Part shown: piece after piece, positions 51,469 to 60,815 of the stretch
Layout of the letters: every line of letters begins with the position of its first letter
How positions within the stretch are numbered: position 1 is the stretch's first letter
Assembly (NCBI RefSeq): GCF_965204195.1
Contig: NZ_OZ241975.1
Span: forward strand, 3,224,001 to 3,288,000
Length of the DNA stretch: 64,000 nt
From: Poriferisodalis sp965204195
GTDB lineage: Bacteria > Actinomycetota > Acidimicrobiia > Acidimicrobiales > Poriferisodalaceae
Direction of reading: 5' to 3'
Program-made: the position numbers and the translations under genes
The notes under the pieces: model-generated
What the model saw: only the letters and a program-made list of their open reading frames with translations
Databases searched by the model: none
Told to the model about the DNA's origin: nothing

Positions 51469-52608
51469 TCAGCCGGGAGTGGTGCAGAGTCCGGCGAGAC
51501 TGCCGATCGCAGTGTCACGGCGGGGCTGGCGAACCTCGTGCTCGTCGTAGCCGTTGGTGGTGTAGCCGAGCGACAGGCCGGTGGCCGGGTCGCCCCAGGC
51601 GAGCTGCCCGCCGGCACCGTTGTGGCCGAACGCCATCGGCGACACGGTGCGGCCCAGCCCGCGCATGTTCGACAGGCCGTCATCGCCCGCCAGGAACAGC
51701 CCGATCGAGCGGTTTGCGGGCATGCCCATCGGGTCGGGCATCGTGTTGCGCACCTCGCCCGTGCCGGTGGCGAGCATTTCGGGGTCCCACAGATCGTCGG
51801 GGTTGTGGAGCAGGCCCTGGTAGAAGCGCGCCAGGTCGACCGCAGTGCCGAACCCCCCGCCGCCCGGCACGCCCACCTCGCGCACCGACGGCTCGTTGAA
51901 GCGCAGGATTGCCTCATTGGTGACCTCGGTCATGGGCAGTTCACGCACGCCGAACGTCGCTTCGAGCTCGTCGGGCGTGGCCGGCTCGCCCACCAGGATC
52001 AGCTCCGCGATGCCGTCCTGGTCGTCGGCAGCCAGGCCCAGCAGGCGCGGCAGCCCGAGCGGGCCGGTGACCCGGTTGTGCACTTCGTCGCGGAAGTCGT
52101 TGCCGGTGACTGCGTTGATGATCTCGGCCAGCACCCAGTGCGCCGACGTCGGGTGGTACTCGTACCGGGTGCCCGGCTCCCAGTTGAGCCGCCAGTTCGC
52201 CATGGCGACCAGCCGCGACTCCGACGTGTCCCACTGCGGCGGCTTCAGCGGAGCGTGCGGAAAACCCGACGTGTGCAGCATCACCTGCTCCACCGTGATC
52301 TGGTCCTTGCCATTCTCGCCGAAGACCGGCACGTAGCTGGCTGCGGTGGCCTCGAGTTCCACCACCCCCTCGCTGATGAGCTGCCACATCGTCGATGCAA
52401 CGAACGGCTTGGTGGCCGAGAAGATGCAATAGCGGGTCTCGTCGGTGGCATCGCCGTAGGTGGCCTGCGCAACGATCTCGCCTTCGAATCCGACAGCCAC
52501 CTGGCAGCTCGGCAGGAGCCCCGCTTCCACCTCGCGCTTGCAGCGGTCGAGCAGCGCGTCGATGCGGGACGGTTGGACTGTGGTTGCAGCGTCAGTTGTT
52601 GTGCTCAC
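51469..52608 (-). CDS. Serine hydrolase of the beta-lactamase/penicillin-binding family
   Basis: A 379-residue class C-like serine hydrolase. SATKPFVASTM supplies the SxxK nucleophile and base, YHPTSAHW the Tyr motif, and HNGAGGQLAWGD the third motif near the end. No signal peptide or membrane segment is seen, so it is probably cytosolic and an esterase rather than a true beta-lactamase. It lies upstream of, and divergent from, the flavin oxidoreductase gene. Confidence 0.88.
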   Translation of the reverse strand: MSTTTDAATTVQPSRIDALLDRCKREVEAGLLPSCQVAVGFEGEIVAQATYGDATDETRYCIFSATKPFVASTMWQLISEGVVELEATAASYVPVFGENGKDQITVEQVMLHTSGFPHAPLKPPQWDTSESRLVAMANWRLNWEPGTRYEYHPTSAHWVLAEIINAVTGNDFRDEVHNRVTGPLGLPRLLGLAADDQDGIAELILVGEPATPDELEATFGVRELPMTEVTNEAILRFNEPSVREVGVPGGGGFGTAVDLARFYQGLLHNPDDLWDPEMLATGTGEVRNTMPDPMGMPANRSIGLFLAGDDGLSNMRGLGRTVSPMAFGHNGAGGQLAWGDPATGLSLGYTTNGYDEHEVRQPRRDTAIGSLAGLCTTPG

Positions 52609-52673
52609 GGCCTTGGCCTAGCACCCGCGGCTACCGTCTCGCTCCACAAGAGCGGGCAAGGACAGGGGACGCA

Positions 52674-53606
52674 ATGAGCGACAGCACACCGGCCAACGGC
52701 AAGATCGAGTTCGGGCTGGCAATTCGTCGCAGCGACGACATCGCGGGGGCTGCGCGTGAGATCGAAGCGCTCGGCTACGACTACGCCACCACCGGCGAGC
52801 ACGTGTTCTTCCACGTGCCGACGTCGAACGGCTTCATCTCGCTGGCGGTGGCAGCGGGCGCCACCACCACGCTCAAGCTGATGACATCGATCACGCTCAT
52901 CCCGCTCTACCCGGCGGCGCTGTGCGCAAAGCTCGCGGCCTCGCTCGACGTGGCCTCCGGCGGGCGCTTCCACCTCGGCGTGGGCGTCGGCGGCGAGATG
53001 CCCTCGGAGTTCGAGGCGTGCGGAGTGCCGGTGCGCGAGCGCGGCGCTCGCACAAATGAGGCGCTCGACATCATGCGGCGGTTGTTCACCGAAGACGACG
53101 TCACCTTCGAGGGCCGCTTCAACACCCTGAACGGCGTCACGCTCGCACCCAAGCCGGCATCGCCGCCGCCGGTGTGGGTCTCCGGCAGGCAGGACGCCGC
53201 GTGGCGACGGGCAGCACGCTACGGCGACGGCTGGCTGCCGTACATGTACACGCCCGAGCGGCTCGCGCAGTCGATCGAGGCCATCGCCGGCTACCGGGAA
53301 GACGAAGGCAACCCGACACCGGTGGAGCCCGGCCTGTTCGTGTTCTTCTGCTGTCACGAAGACAACGACACGGCTATCGAGTACGCCGCCGAGCGGCTGT
53401 CCAAGCAGTACGCGCAAGACTTCTCGCAACTCGTTCACAAGTTCGCCATCGCGGGCGATCCCGACCGCTGCGAGGCGCGGCTGCGCGAGTACATCGACGC
53501 CGGCGCGCGCACCGTCGTGTTGAGCGCCGCCTCGCCCATGAGCTACATCGAGGAAAGCGAACGATTCTGGGCAGCGGAGGTGCTTCCGCGCTTCCGCGAG
53601 GGGTAG
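52674..53606 (+). CDS. LLM-class flavin- or F420-dependent oxidoreductase
   Basis: A 310-residue luciferase-like monooxygenase-fold protein. The TIM-barrel segments EIEALGYDYATTGEHVFFH, SGGRFHLGVGVGGEMPSEF and VWVSGRQDAAWRRAARYGDGW are typical. It should use reduced FMN or F420 on a small ketone or aldehyde. The ATG was chosen because a longer frame overlaps the divergent serine hydrolase. It is followed after 24 bases by an acyl-CoA ligase, so both may belong to one degradation pathway. Confidence 0.88.
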   Translation: MSDSTPANGKIEFGLAIRRSDDIAGAAREIEALGYDYATTGEHVFFHVPTSNGFISLAVAAGATTTLKLMTSITLIPLYPAALCAKLAASLDVASGGRFHLGVGVGGEMPSEFEACGVPVRERGARTNEALDIMRRLFTEDDVTFEGRFNTLNGVTLAPKPASPPPVWVSGRQDAAWRRAARYGDGWLPYMYTPERLAQSIEAIAGYREDEGNPTPVEPGLFVFFCCHEDNDTAIEYAAERLSKQYAQDFSQLVHKFAIAGDPDRCEARLREYIDAGARTVVLSAASPMSYIEESERFWAAEVLPRFREG

Positions 53607-53629
53607 GCCTAGTCGCCGAAAGGGACGGG

Positions 53630-55324
53630 ATGTCCGCAAAGCGATTCTTCGAGACGACGCTGGCAGCGGAGCGCATCGACGAGCTGGGCGCTTCGGGAGC
53701 GTGGCCGAACCGGCTGCTCGACGAGCGGATCGACAGGTGGACTGCCGAGCGGGCCGGCGAACCGGTCATCACTGATCGCTTCGGCACCATGACCTGGGGC
53801 GAGCTCGGCGCCGACGTGGACGCCGTCAGCAAGGGCCTGCTGGAGATCGGCGTCCGTCCCGGCACGGTCGTCCAGCTGCAACTCCCGAATTGGCGCCATT
53901 TCGTGGTGACATCGGTGGCGTGCGACCGCATCGGGGCGGTGGTGAACCCGGTGGCGCCGATCTTCCGGCACAACGAGCTCACGGTGATGAGCGAACTCGG
54001 CCGGCCGATGGTGGTGGTGACCGCCGACAGCTACCGGGGCTTCAAGCTCGCCGAGATGCACGCCGAGCTGCGCGAGCAGTGCGAATGGGTCACCGAGCTG
54101 GTGGTGGTGCCATCGCCCGAGACCTTGCAGTCGGATGCAGACGGGGACGAGTCGTGGCTGCCGGAGGGCGCGATCACCTGGGAGGACCTGGTCGAGGAAG
54201 GCCGGTTCTCGTCGTACGACCGCGCCGCCGTCGACCTGTGCCGGCCGGGGCCCAACGACGTGTGCGAGATGATGTTCACCTCGGGCACCACCGGCCTGCC
54301 CAAGGGCGTCATGCACACCCACAACATCCTGTCGGTGGCCGTCGACGCCTTCCTCGACACGGTGTGCGAGGGGCTCGAGCCGCACCCTGGCGCTGGCGCG
54401 CCGCAGGCGTACGTCACCCACATGGCCTCCACCCTGGGCCACCAGACCGGCTACCTGTACGGGATGCGGCTGCCGCTCTACACCGGCGGCCACGTCGTCA
54501 TGCAGGACGTGTGGGACCCCACCGAGTTCGTGGAGCTCATCGGCAAACACCGGATCCAGCTGTCGATGGGTGCGACGCCGTTCCTCGCCGACGTGCTCAA
54601 CGTCGATGATCTGGCCGGCTACGACCTGTCCACGTGGCAGCGATTCCTGTGTGCGGGCGCAGCGATCCCGCGCCCGGTGCTCGAACGTGCGCTCGAGTTG
54701 CTGCCCGATTGCGTGGTGATGCCTGGCTGGGGCATGACCGAAACCGGCCTGCTGACCGTGGGCCGGCCCAGCGACCCGCTCGAGCGCCGGCTCACCGACG
54801 GCCGGGCCGTGAACGACAACGAAGTACGGGTGATCGACGAATCCGGCCAGGCAGTGACCGACGCCGAGGGCGACCTGCAATGTCGCGGCAGCGCGCTGTT
54901 CGCCGGCTACATGGCCGGGCGGGAATTCACTGAGCAGTTCTGGACAGACGGCTGGTTCGACACCGGCGACCGGGCGGTCATGAACAGCGACGGATACATC
55001 AGCATCGCGGGCCGTACGAAGGACTTGGTGATCCGCGGCGGCGAGAACGTCCCTGTCAAGGAAGTCGAGGATGTGCTGCTGCGGCACCCCGCCGTGGGTG
55101 TCGCCGCCATCGTCGCCAAGCCTCATGAGCGACTCGGCGAGATCGGCTGCGCATTCGTTCAACCCACCGGCGAGGCGCCGACACTAGCCGAGCTCACAGA
55201 GTTTCTCGACGATCAACAGGTGACACGGCAGTTCTGGCCCGAGGAACTCGTCATCGTCGACGAATTCCCGATGACGCCGAGCGGCAAGATCCAGAAGTAC
55301 CGGCTGCGCGAACGCTTCGACTAA
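53630..55324 (+). CDS. AMP-dependent acyl-CoA synthetase
   Basis: A 564-residue adenylate-forming ligase. The P-loop-like A3 motif is MFTSGTTGLPKGVMHTH; the A5 segment is MPGWGMTETG; A7-A8 is GDRAVMNSDGYISIAGRTKD; and the A10 end, PSGKIQKYRL, carries the catalytic Lys. It activates a carboxylic acid to acyl-CoA in the cytosol. GAAAGGGACGGG precedes the ATG. The start lies in the shadow of a longer open frame that is antisense to no gene but is not homologous. Confidence 0.92.
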   Translation: MSAKRFFETTLAAERIDELGASGAWPNRLLDERIDRWTAERAGEPVITDRFGTMTWGELGADVDAVSKGLLEIGVRPGTVVQLQLPNWRHFVVTSVACDRIGAVVNPVAPIFRHNELTVMSELGRPMVVVTADSYRGFKLAEMHAELREQCEWVTELVVVPSPETLQSDADGDESWLPEGAITWEDLVEEGRFSSYDRAAVDLCRPGPNDVCEMMFTSGTTGLPKGVMHTHNILSVAVDAFLDTVCEGLEPHPGAGAPQAYVTHMASTLGHQTGYLYGMRLPLYTGGHVVMQDVWDPTEFVELIGKHRIQLSMGATPFLADVLNVDDLAGYDLSTWQRFLCAGAAIPRPVLERALELLPDCVVMPGWGMTETGLLTVGRPSDPLERRLTDGRAVNDNEVRVIDESGQAVTDAEGDLQCRGSALFAGYMAGREFTEQFWTDGWFDTGDRAVMNSDGYISIAGRTKDLVIRGGENVPVKEVEDVLLRHPAVGVAAIVAKPHERLGEIGCAFVQPTGEAPTLAELTEFLDDQQVTRQFWPEELVIVDEFPMTPSGKIQKYRLRERFD

Positions 55325-55349
55325 CTGCGTCGCTGTATCTCATGGTTCC

Positions 55350-55365
55350 GACGCTCAAGAGCGTC
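55350..55365. terminator. Hairpin downstream of the acyl-CoA ligase, duplicated nearby
   Basis: GACGCTCAAGAGCGTC forms a perfect six-base stem with a CAAG loop. A near copy is at 55384-55397, overlapping the YceI stop. They sit between two convergent genes. No T-run follows, so terminator activity is only possible. Confidence 0.4.
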
Positions 55366-55388
55366 GCCGTATCGGACGCTTCCGACGC

Positions 55389-56294
55389 TCAAGAGCGCCG
55401 GAAGAGCAGCTGGAACTCCATGATTCCGTGGTCTTCGGCAGACAGGACGATGGGCACCTGCGGCACCGTCACATCGAAGTCGGCGAAGGTGATCTCGACT
55501 GAGCCGACAACGGCGATGACGCTGCCGACGAGCTGGGCTTCGATGTCGATGGTTACTGGCTGCGTGATGCCGTTGACCGTCAGGTCGCCCGATGCCATGA
55601 GGCTGATGGGCTCGCCGAGTTCCACGGCGCCGTCGATGTGCAATTCCTCGGTGAGCGAGAACGTGGCCGTGGGGTGCTGAGACGTGCCCAGCGCTCGCTG
55701 CACCGCACCGTCGCGGCGGATGTCGTCGGTGCGCAGCGTGGTCAGGTCAACCTCAATCTCCACGGAGGTCACAGACTCCTCGGCGATCACCAACGTGCCG
55801 CTGACATCGCCGGTGCGGCCTACGGCTGTGAATGCGCCGATGCGCGCCAGCTCCTCATCCACACGGAAGCCAGCGAAGGAACCGGTCGCGTCCTCCAGGG
55901 TGAACTCCCCGGTCTCGGCATCCACGGCCCACGTGCCGCCCAGTTCCGCTGTCGAGGTCACCGCAGCGGCGGGTGCCGCGGCCTCGTCGGTGTCGCCGTC
56001 GCTTGCTCCCGATACGCCAGCGCTGTCGCCGTCGTCCACGCCCGCGGCGTCGCCGTCTGCGGCATTGGAGACAGCGTCATCGTCCCCAGCGGCCTCACCG
56101 CTCGCTGCTGCAGTGGTCGGCGACGCTGGGAGATCCGGGTCTGCTTGCGCCTGTTCGGCGACTTCGACCGCTTCGGCCAGGCTGACCTCTTCGGGGGCAT
56201 CGCCGAGCACTCGCCACACGCCGACAGCCGCTGCGGCAGCCACGACTACGAGCAGCACGACCACCGTCACAACCGTCCGGCGCCGGGGGCTCAT
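55389..56294 (-). CDS. YceI-family protein with N-terminal membrane anchor
   Basis: A 301-residue exported protein. A basic start MSPRRR precedes a hydrophobic helix (TVVTVVVLLVVVAAAAAVGVW), then a long Asp/Ala/Ser/Gly-rich low-complexity linker (residues 35-110), then a YceI lipocalin-like domain (GTWAVDAETGEFTLEDATGSFAGFRV, later GDLTVNGITQPVTIDIEA). YceI proteins bind isoprenoid or lipid molecules outside the cell. It is divergent from the GuaB-like gene by 28 bases. Confidence 0.9.
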   Translation of the reverse strand: MSPRRRTVVTVVVLLVVVAAAAAVGVWRVLGDAPEEVSLAEAVEVAEQAQADPDLPASPTTAAASGEAAGDDDAVSNAADGDAAGVDDGDSAGVSGASDGDTDEAAAPAAAVTSTAELGGTWAVDAETGEFTLEDATGSFAGFRVDEELARIGAFTAVGRTGDVSGTLVIAEESVTSVEIEVDLTTLRTDDIRRDGAVQRALGTSQHPTATFSLTEELHIDGAVELGEPISLMASGDLTVNGITQPVTIDIEAQLVGSVIAVVGSVEITFADFDVTVPQVPIVLSAEDHGIMEFQLLFRRS

Positions 56295-56322
56295 GGCGGC
56301 TCACGGTAGCTTGGGGCCGCTC

Positions 56323-57402
56323 ATGAAACTGCGCGACCTGAGAACCGGACTGACCTTCGACGACGTACTGATCGTGCCGCAGCGGTCGTCGATCCGCAGC
56401 CGCAGCGACGTGTCGGTGCGCACCCGCCTGTCCCGCAACATCCCGCTGGATCTGCCAGTGATTGCGGCCAACATGGACACGGTCTGCGAGCACGAGATGG
56501 CGATTGCCATGGGCCGTCTGGGCGGTGCGGGCATCGTCCACCGGTTCATGCCCATCGTCGCGCAAGCAGCCCAGATCGCCGCGATCAAGAACGCCGACGA
56601 CGGCGCACTGGTTGCGGGCGGCGCGGTAGGCACCGATCACGACATGGGCGACCGAGCCAAGGCACTGGTGGCAGCAGGAGCCGATGTGCTGGTGCTCGAC
56701 ATCGCGCACGGTCACGCCGACCACGCCATCGACGGGGTGCGCCGCCTGAAGGACAACTTCGCCGACACCGACGTGATCGCCGGCAACGTGGCCACCATCG
56801 ACGGCGCGATCGACATGGCCGAAGCCGGTGCCGACGCGATCAAGGTGGGCGTGGGACCGGGCGGGGTCTGCACCACGAGGCTGGTGGCCGGGGTCGGCGT
56901 GCCGCAGTTGTCTGCGACCGACAGCGTGGTCAACGGGCTGGCCGACGCGGGGTTCGACGTGCCGGTCATCGCCGACGGCGGCATCAGGACATCGGGCGAC
57001 ATCGCCAAGGCGCTGGCCGTCGGTGCCGAGACCGTGATGATCGGCAGCATGCTCGCCGGAACGAAGGAGAGTCCCGGCGAGGTCGAGCAAGGCCCGCACG
57101 GGCTGCGCAAGCGCATCCGCGGCATGGCCAGCTTCGAAGCCATCGAGGCCCGGGCCGAGCGTCACGGCGAGGAAATCGACGACGAGTACTTCGAACAGCG
57201 GGCGCCTGAGGGCGTCGAAGGCACCGTGCCCTACCGGGGCGAGGCCGGCAAGCTGATCGGCGAGCTGATGGCCGGCCTGCGCAGCGCCATGAGCTACACC
57301 AACGCCCGCAACCTGGCCGAATTCACCGAGCGCACCGAGTTCGTCGCCGTGACGCCGCTCGGGTTGGCGGAGAACACCCCGCACGCCACCCTGTCGTACT
57401 GA
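56323..57402 (+). CDS. GMP reductase/IMP dehydrogenase-like protein lacking CBS domains
   Basis: A 359-residue IMPDH/GMPR barrel. The substrate loop is GVGPGGVCTTRLVAGVGVPQ, with the catalytic Cys in CTTR, and the phosphate-binding segment is VIADGGIRTSGDIAKALAVGAETVMIGS. It begins LRDLRTGLTFDDVLIVPQ like a full family member but has no CBS insert, so it is the short type, closer to GMP reductase. It could convert GMP to IMP or be a diverged IMPDH. QueF follows after 35 bases, suggesting coordinated purine use. Confidence 0.85.
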   Translation: MKLRDLRTGLTFDDVLIVPQRSSIRSRSDVSVRTRLSRNIPLDLPVIAANMDTVCEHEMAIAMGRLGGAGIVHRFMPIVAQAAQIAAIKNADDGALVAGGAVGTDHDMGDRAKALVAAGADVLVLDIAHGHADHAIDGVRRLKDNFADTDVIAGNVATIDGAIDMAEAGADAIKVGVGPGGVCTTRLVAGVGVPQLSATDSVVNGLADAGFDVPVIADGGIRTSGDIAKALAVGAETVMIGSMLAGTKESPGEVEQGPHGLRKRIRGMASFEAIEARAERHGEEIDDEYFEQRAPEGVEGTVPYRGEAGKLIGELMAGLRSAMSYTNARNLAEFTERTEFVAVTPLGLAENTPHATLSY

Positions 57403-57437
57403 CGGGTACCTCTGCCCGCCAGTCGAGGAGTTCCGAC

Positions 57438-57806
57438 ATGGGAAGCGAACCGTCCAGAGACCTGATCGCGCTCGACGACCCCTACCCCGACCGCGACTAC
57501 GAGGTGCGCTGCACCACGCCGGAGCTGACCTGCGTGTGCCCGGTGACCGGGCAGCCCGACTACGCCACGGTCGACATCGCGTACATCCCCGATCGTCGCA
57601 TCGTCGAGCTGAAATCGCTCAAGCTCTACCTGTGGAGCTTCAGGGACGAGCCGGTCCATCACGAAGCCATCACCAACCGCATCCTCGACGACCTGGTGGC
57701 GGCCGTCGCCCCCAAGCAGGCCACGGTCGAGACGCGCTGGCTGGTGCGGGGCGGCATCACCACGACGGTCACGGCTCGCCATCCGGCTCAGGCATCGCTG
57801 GGCTGA
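57438..57806 (+). CDS. queF: NADPH-dependent 7-cyano-7-deazaguanine reductase QueF
   Basis: A 122-residue unimodular QueF, which reduces preQ0 to preQ1 in queuosine synthesis. The catalytic Cys is in LTCVCPVTGQPDYATV, and the NADPH motif is ELKSLKLYLWSFRDEPVHHEAITN. No other queuosine genes are in the window. It is the second gene of a pair with the GuaB-like protein. Confidence 0.93.
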   Translation: MGSEPSRDLIALDDPYPDRDYEVRCTTPELTCVCPVTGQPDYATVDIAYIPDRRIVELKSLKLYLWSFRDEPVHHEAITNRILDDLVAAVAPKQATVETRWLVRGGITTTVTARHPAQASLG

Positions 57807-57860
57807 AGCCGCGGCACGCCTGACCGGAGGCCGTCTGGCGGCCTCAATACACTCGATCCG

Positions 57861-59849
57861 ATGCCATTGTTGGCGCCCGCCGACAGGCGCATTCTGCGCG
57901 AGCTGCTCAGCCGTGGGGGGACGGCTGAGATCGGCGAGATCAGCGCGGCTGTGGCGCTGGACAACCAGACGGTGCAGACCTCGCTCGGCACCCTGCAGGA
58001 ATCGGGCATCGTGGCGCAGACCGGCTCCGTGCCGGGGCTGCGGGGCGCACGCTGGTCGCTTACCCGGCACGGCCATGAAGTGGGGCCGTCGCTGGTCGGC
58101 AGCGACCTCGCCGGCGGCCCTGATGGCCACGAGGCAACTGGTCCGACCGACCCGGCCGAGGGCTGGGGCTTTCCGTGGCGGCCGCCGAAGCCCGAAGCGC
58201 CGCTCTATGCGACCGGCCTGAGCCGGCGGGCGCGCCGAGCGGCCGACCGCGCCGTCATCGGCATCGCGGGATCTCCGCCCAAGCGCCGTCGCCGTGGCCG
58301 TGCGATCGTTGCGATCCTGCTGATCGCCGCCACCATCGGTGTGGGCTTCGTGGCGATGATCGCGCTGCGCGTCACCGAGATCACCGTCTCGGGCATCAAC
58401 GACGGCGCGATGGTGCGCCCGGCTGGGCTGGCCGGGACCGTCCTGGAGTTCAGCATCGACGGCGGTGATGTCACCTCCGCACAGATGCTGCTCGACGGCT
58501 TCCCGGTGAGCGGAGTGCAGCGCTACGACAACCGGATCGTGTGGCCGGTGCCGGAACTGACCGAGGGCGCGCACATCGTGACGCTCGATGTCGATCGACG
58601 CTTCTTCGGCACGGCAACGGCAGCGGTCACGTTCACGGTGGACGGGACGCCCCCAGCGGTGGAGCTGCCGAGGGTCTTCGAGCCAGTGGCATTGGACGAG
58701 CCGGTGGTGTTGGCCGGGTCGGTCGAGCCGGGCGTATCGCTGCAGATCGGGGATCAGCGCGTCGATACGGCATCGGGCTCGTTCAGCCTCACCCTGCCGA
58801 GCCCGCCCGGCGGCCCGGTGCCGGTGATCGCCACCGACGCTGCCGGGAACACCACCGAGTTCGATGTCATCGTGCCCATCGGCTACCCGCACACCACGGG
58901 AGTTCACGTGACGGCAGCCGCATGGGACCACGACGGGCTGCGCGAGTCGGTAGTGGAGCTCATCGAGCAAGGCCGCATCAACGCAGTACAGCTCGATCTG
59001 AAGGACGAGGATGGTCGCATCGGCCACCGGACCAACGTCCGGCTGGCGCAGCTGTCAGGTGCGTCGAGGGAGCTCTACGACTTGCGGGAGGCCATCGAGG
59101 AGCTGCACAACCTCGGCGTACGGGTCATCGGGCGCATTGTGGCCTTCAGGGATCCGACGCTGGCCCGCTACGCCACGGCCAGCGGCGACCGCGACTGGGT
59201 GCTGCAGACGCCCGACGGCAGGCCACTGTCGAACTACGGCGGGTTTACCAACTTCAACCACCCGATCGTGCGGCAGTACAACCTGGATATCGCCGCCGAG
59301 GCCGCCGCGGCCGGCATCGACGACATCTTGTGGGATTACATGCGCCGGCCCGAAGGCGATCTGAGCGGCATGCGGATTCCCGGCTGGGACGGCGGCGACC
59401 CGTCGCCGGTCATCGTGAGCTTCCTGGCTGAGGCGAATTCCATGCTGCGCGAGGCGCAGGTGTTCCACGGTGTCTCGGTGTTCGGCATCGCGGCAGACCG
59501 CGGCGAGTGGGTGGCGCAGGACATCGGCGCCATGTCCGACCACGTCGACTATGTGGCGCCCATGGTGTACCCGTCGCACTGGGGGCGCGGCGAGTACGGC
59601 GTGGTGCACCCAGAGGCACAGCCCTACGACATCACCAGGGCGTCGCTGGCCCAATTCCAGCGCGTGCTCGCGGGCACCAACACGGCGGTGGTGCCGTGGC
59701 TGCAGGACTTCTCGATGCGGGTGAACTACGGACCCGACGAGGTGCGCGCCCAGATCGATGCCGCAGCCGACCTCGGCATCAGCGACTGGCTGCTGTGGGA
59801 TCCCCAAGTCACCTACACCAACGAAGGCATCCCCGTCTCGTACCGCTAG
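57861..59849 (+). CDS. Winged-helix, membrane and putative glycoside hydrolase (DUF4015) fusion
   Basis: A 662-residue protein. Residues 1-70 look like a winged-helix domain (LLAPADRRILRELLSRGGTAEIGEI, then LGTLQESGIVAQ). A basic stretch KRRRRGRAI precedes one membrane helix (VAILLIAATIGVGFVAMIAL, about 153-172). An Ig-like region follows (VDGTPPAVELPRV), and the C-terminal 300 residues are a DUF4015/GH-type TIM barrel (GVHVTAAAWDHDGLRESVVELIEQG, DDILWDYMRRPEGD, YVAPMVYPSHWGRGEYG). The putative sugar-acting domain should lie outside the cell. The N-domain would be cytosolic. An unusual architecture. Confidence 0.8.
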   Translation: MPLLAPADRRILRELLSRGGTAEIGEISAAVALDNQTVQTSLGTLQESGIVAQTGSVPGLRGARWSLTRHGHEVGPSLVGSDLAGGPDGHEATGPTDPAEGWGFPWRPPKPEAPLYATGLSRRARRAADRAVIGIAGSPPKRRRRGRAIVAILLIAATIGVGFVAMIALRVTEITVSGINDGAMVRPAGLAGTVLEFSIDGGDVTSAQMLLDGFPVSGVQRYDNRIVWPVPELTEGAHIVTLDVDRRFFGTATAAVTFTVDGTPPAVELPRVFEPVALDEPVVLAGSVEPGVSLQIGDQRVDTASGSFSLTLPSPPGGPVPVIATDAAGNTTEFDVIVPIGYPHTTGVHVTAAAWDHDGLRESVVELIEQGRINAVQLDLKDEDGRIGHRTNVRLAQLSGASRELYDLREAIEELHNLGVRVIGRIVAFRDPTLARYATASGDRDWVLQTPDGRPLSNYGGFTNFNHPIVRQYNLDIAAEAAAAGIDDILWDYMRRPEGDLSGMRIPGWDGGDPSPVIVSFLAEANSMLREAQVFHGVSVFGIAADRGEWVAQDIGAMSDHVDYVAPMVYPSHWGRGEYGVVHPEAQPYDITRASLAQFQRVLAGTNTAVVPWLQDFSMRVNYGPDEVRAQIDAAADLGISDWLLWDPQVTYTNEGIPVSYR

Positions 59850-59936
59850 CGACGATGGCAGCCTGAGCATTGGTGCGACGGGGCGGGCATGATGTGGCGC
59901 CGATCCGGCGCACCCCCACTACCCCGAGGAGCACCC

Positions 59937-60815
59937 ATGGCCACCCTCTCTGCGGAACCGCTGTCCAAGTCCTACGCCACCGTCAACGGCAAGCAGATGG
60001 CGTATCACGACTCCGGCTCGGGCGATCCGGTCGTGTTCCTGCACGGCAACCCGACGTCGTCGTACCTGTGGCGCAACATCGTGCCCCACGTGCGGCCGCA
60101 CGCTCGGGTCGTGGTGCCTGACCTGATCGGCCAGGGCGACTCCGACAAGCTGGACGACACCGGGCCCGACTCGTACCGCTTCGTGGAGCACCGCGAGTAC
60201 CTCGACGGCTTGCTCGACCAGCTCGACCTCGGCGACAACATCACGTTCGTGATCCACGACTGGGGATCGGCGCTCGGTTTCGACTGGGCCAACCGGCACC
60301 GCGACCGCGTCGCGGGTCTCTGCTACATGGAGGCCATCGTGCGGCCGATGAGCTGGGCGGAGTGGCCCGAGGCGGCAGCCGGCATCTTCCAGGGCTTCCG
60401 CTCCCCCGCCGGCGAGGAGATGGTCATCACCAAGAACCTGTTCGTCGAGGCGGTGCTGCCTGGCTCGATCCAGCGCAAGCTGTCCGACGAGGAGATGAAC
60501 GAGTACCGGCGCCCGTTCGTCGAGCCCGAGCACCGGCGTCCTACCCTCACGTGGCCGCGCCAGATCCCGATCGAGGGCGAACCTGCCGATGTCACCCAGA
60601 TCGTGACCGACTACGGCGAGTGGCTGTCGGGCTCAGACGTGCCGAAGCTGCTGGTCAACGCCGATCCGGGCGCGATCCTCAACGGCCCCCAGCTCGAGTA
60701 CTGCCGCACCTGGCCGAACCAGACCGAGGTGACCGTCGAGGGCAATCACTTCTGCCAGGAAGACAGCCCCGACGAGATCGGCCAAGCCATCGCCGACTGG
60801 CTCCAGAACCGCTAG
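59937..60815 (+). CDS. Haloalkane dehalogenase, HLD-II (LinB-like)
   Basis: A 292-residue alpha/beta hydrolase close to LinB/DhaA. The full HLD-II set is present: N38 (HGNPTSS), D108 and W109 (IHDWGSALGF), E132 (MEAIVRP) and a His near 271 (GNHFCQEDSPDEIG). These positions are almost the same as in LinB. It hydrolyses carbon-halogen bonds to alcohols. GAGGAG lies before the ATG, which decides this start over an upstream one. It overlaps the convergent flavin oxidoreductase gene by four bases. Confidence 0.93.
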   Translation: MATLSAEPLSKSYATVNGKQMAYHDSGSGDPVVFLHGNPTSSYLWRNIVPHVRPHARVVVPDLIGQGDSDKLDDTGPDSYRFVEHREYLDGLLDQLDLGDNITFVIHDWGSALGFDWANRHRDRVAGLCYMEAIVRPMSWAEWPEAAAGIFQGFRSPAGEEMVITKNLFVEAVLPGSIQRKLSDEEMNEYRRPFVEPEHRRPTLTWPRQIPIEGEPADVTQIVTDYGEWLSGSDVPKLLVNADPGAILNGPQLEYCRTWPNQTEVTVEGNHFCQEDSPDEIGQAIADWLQNR

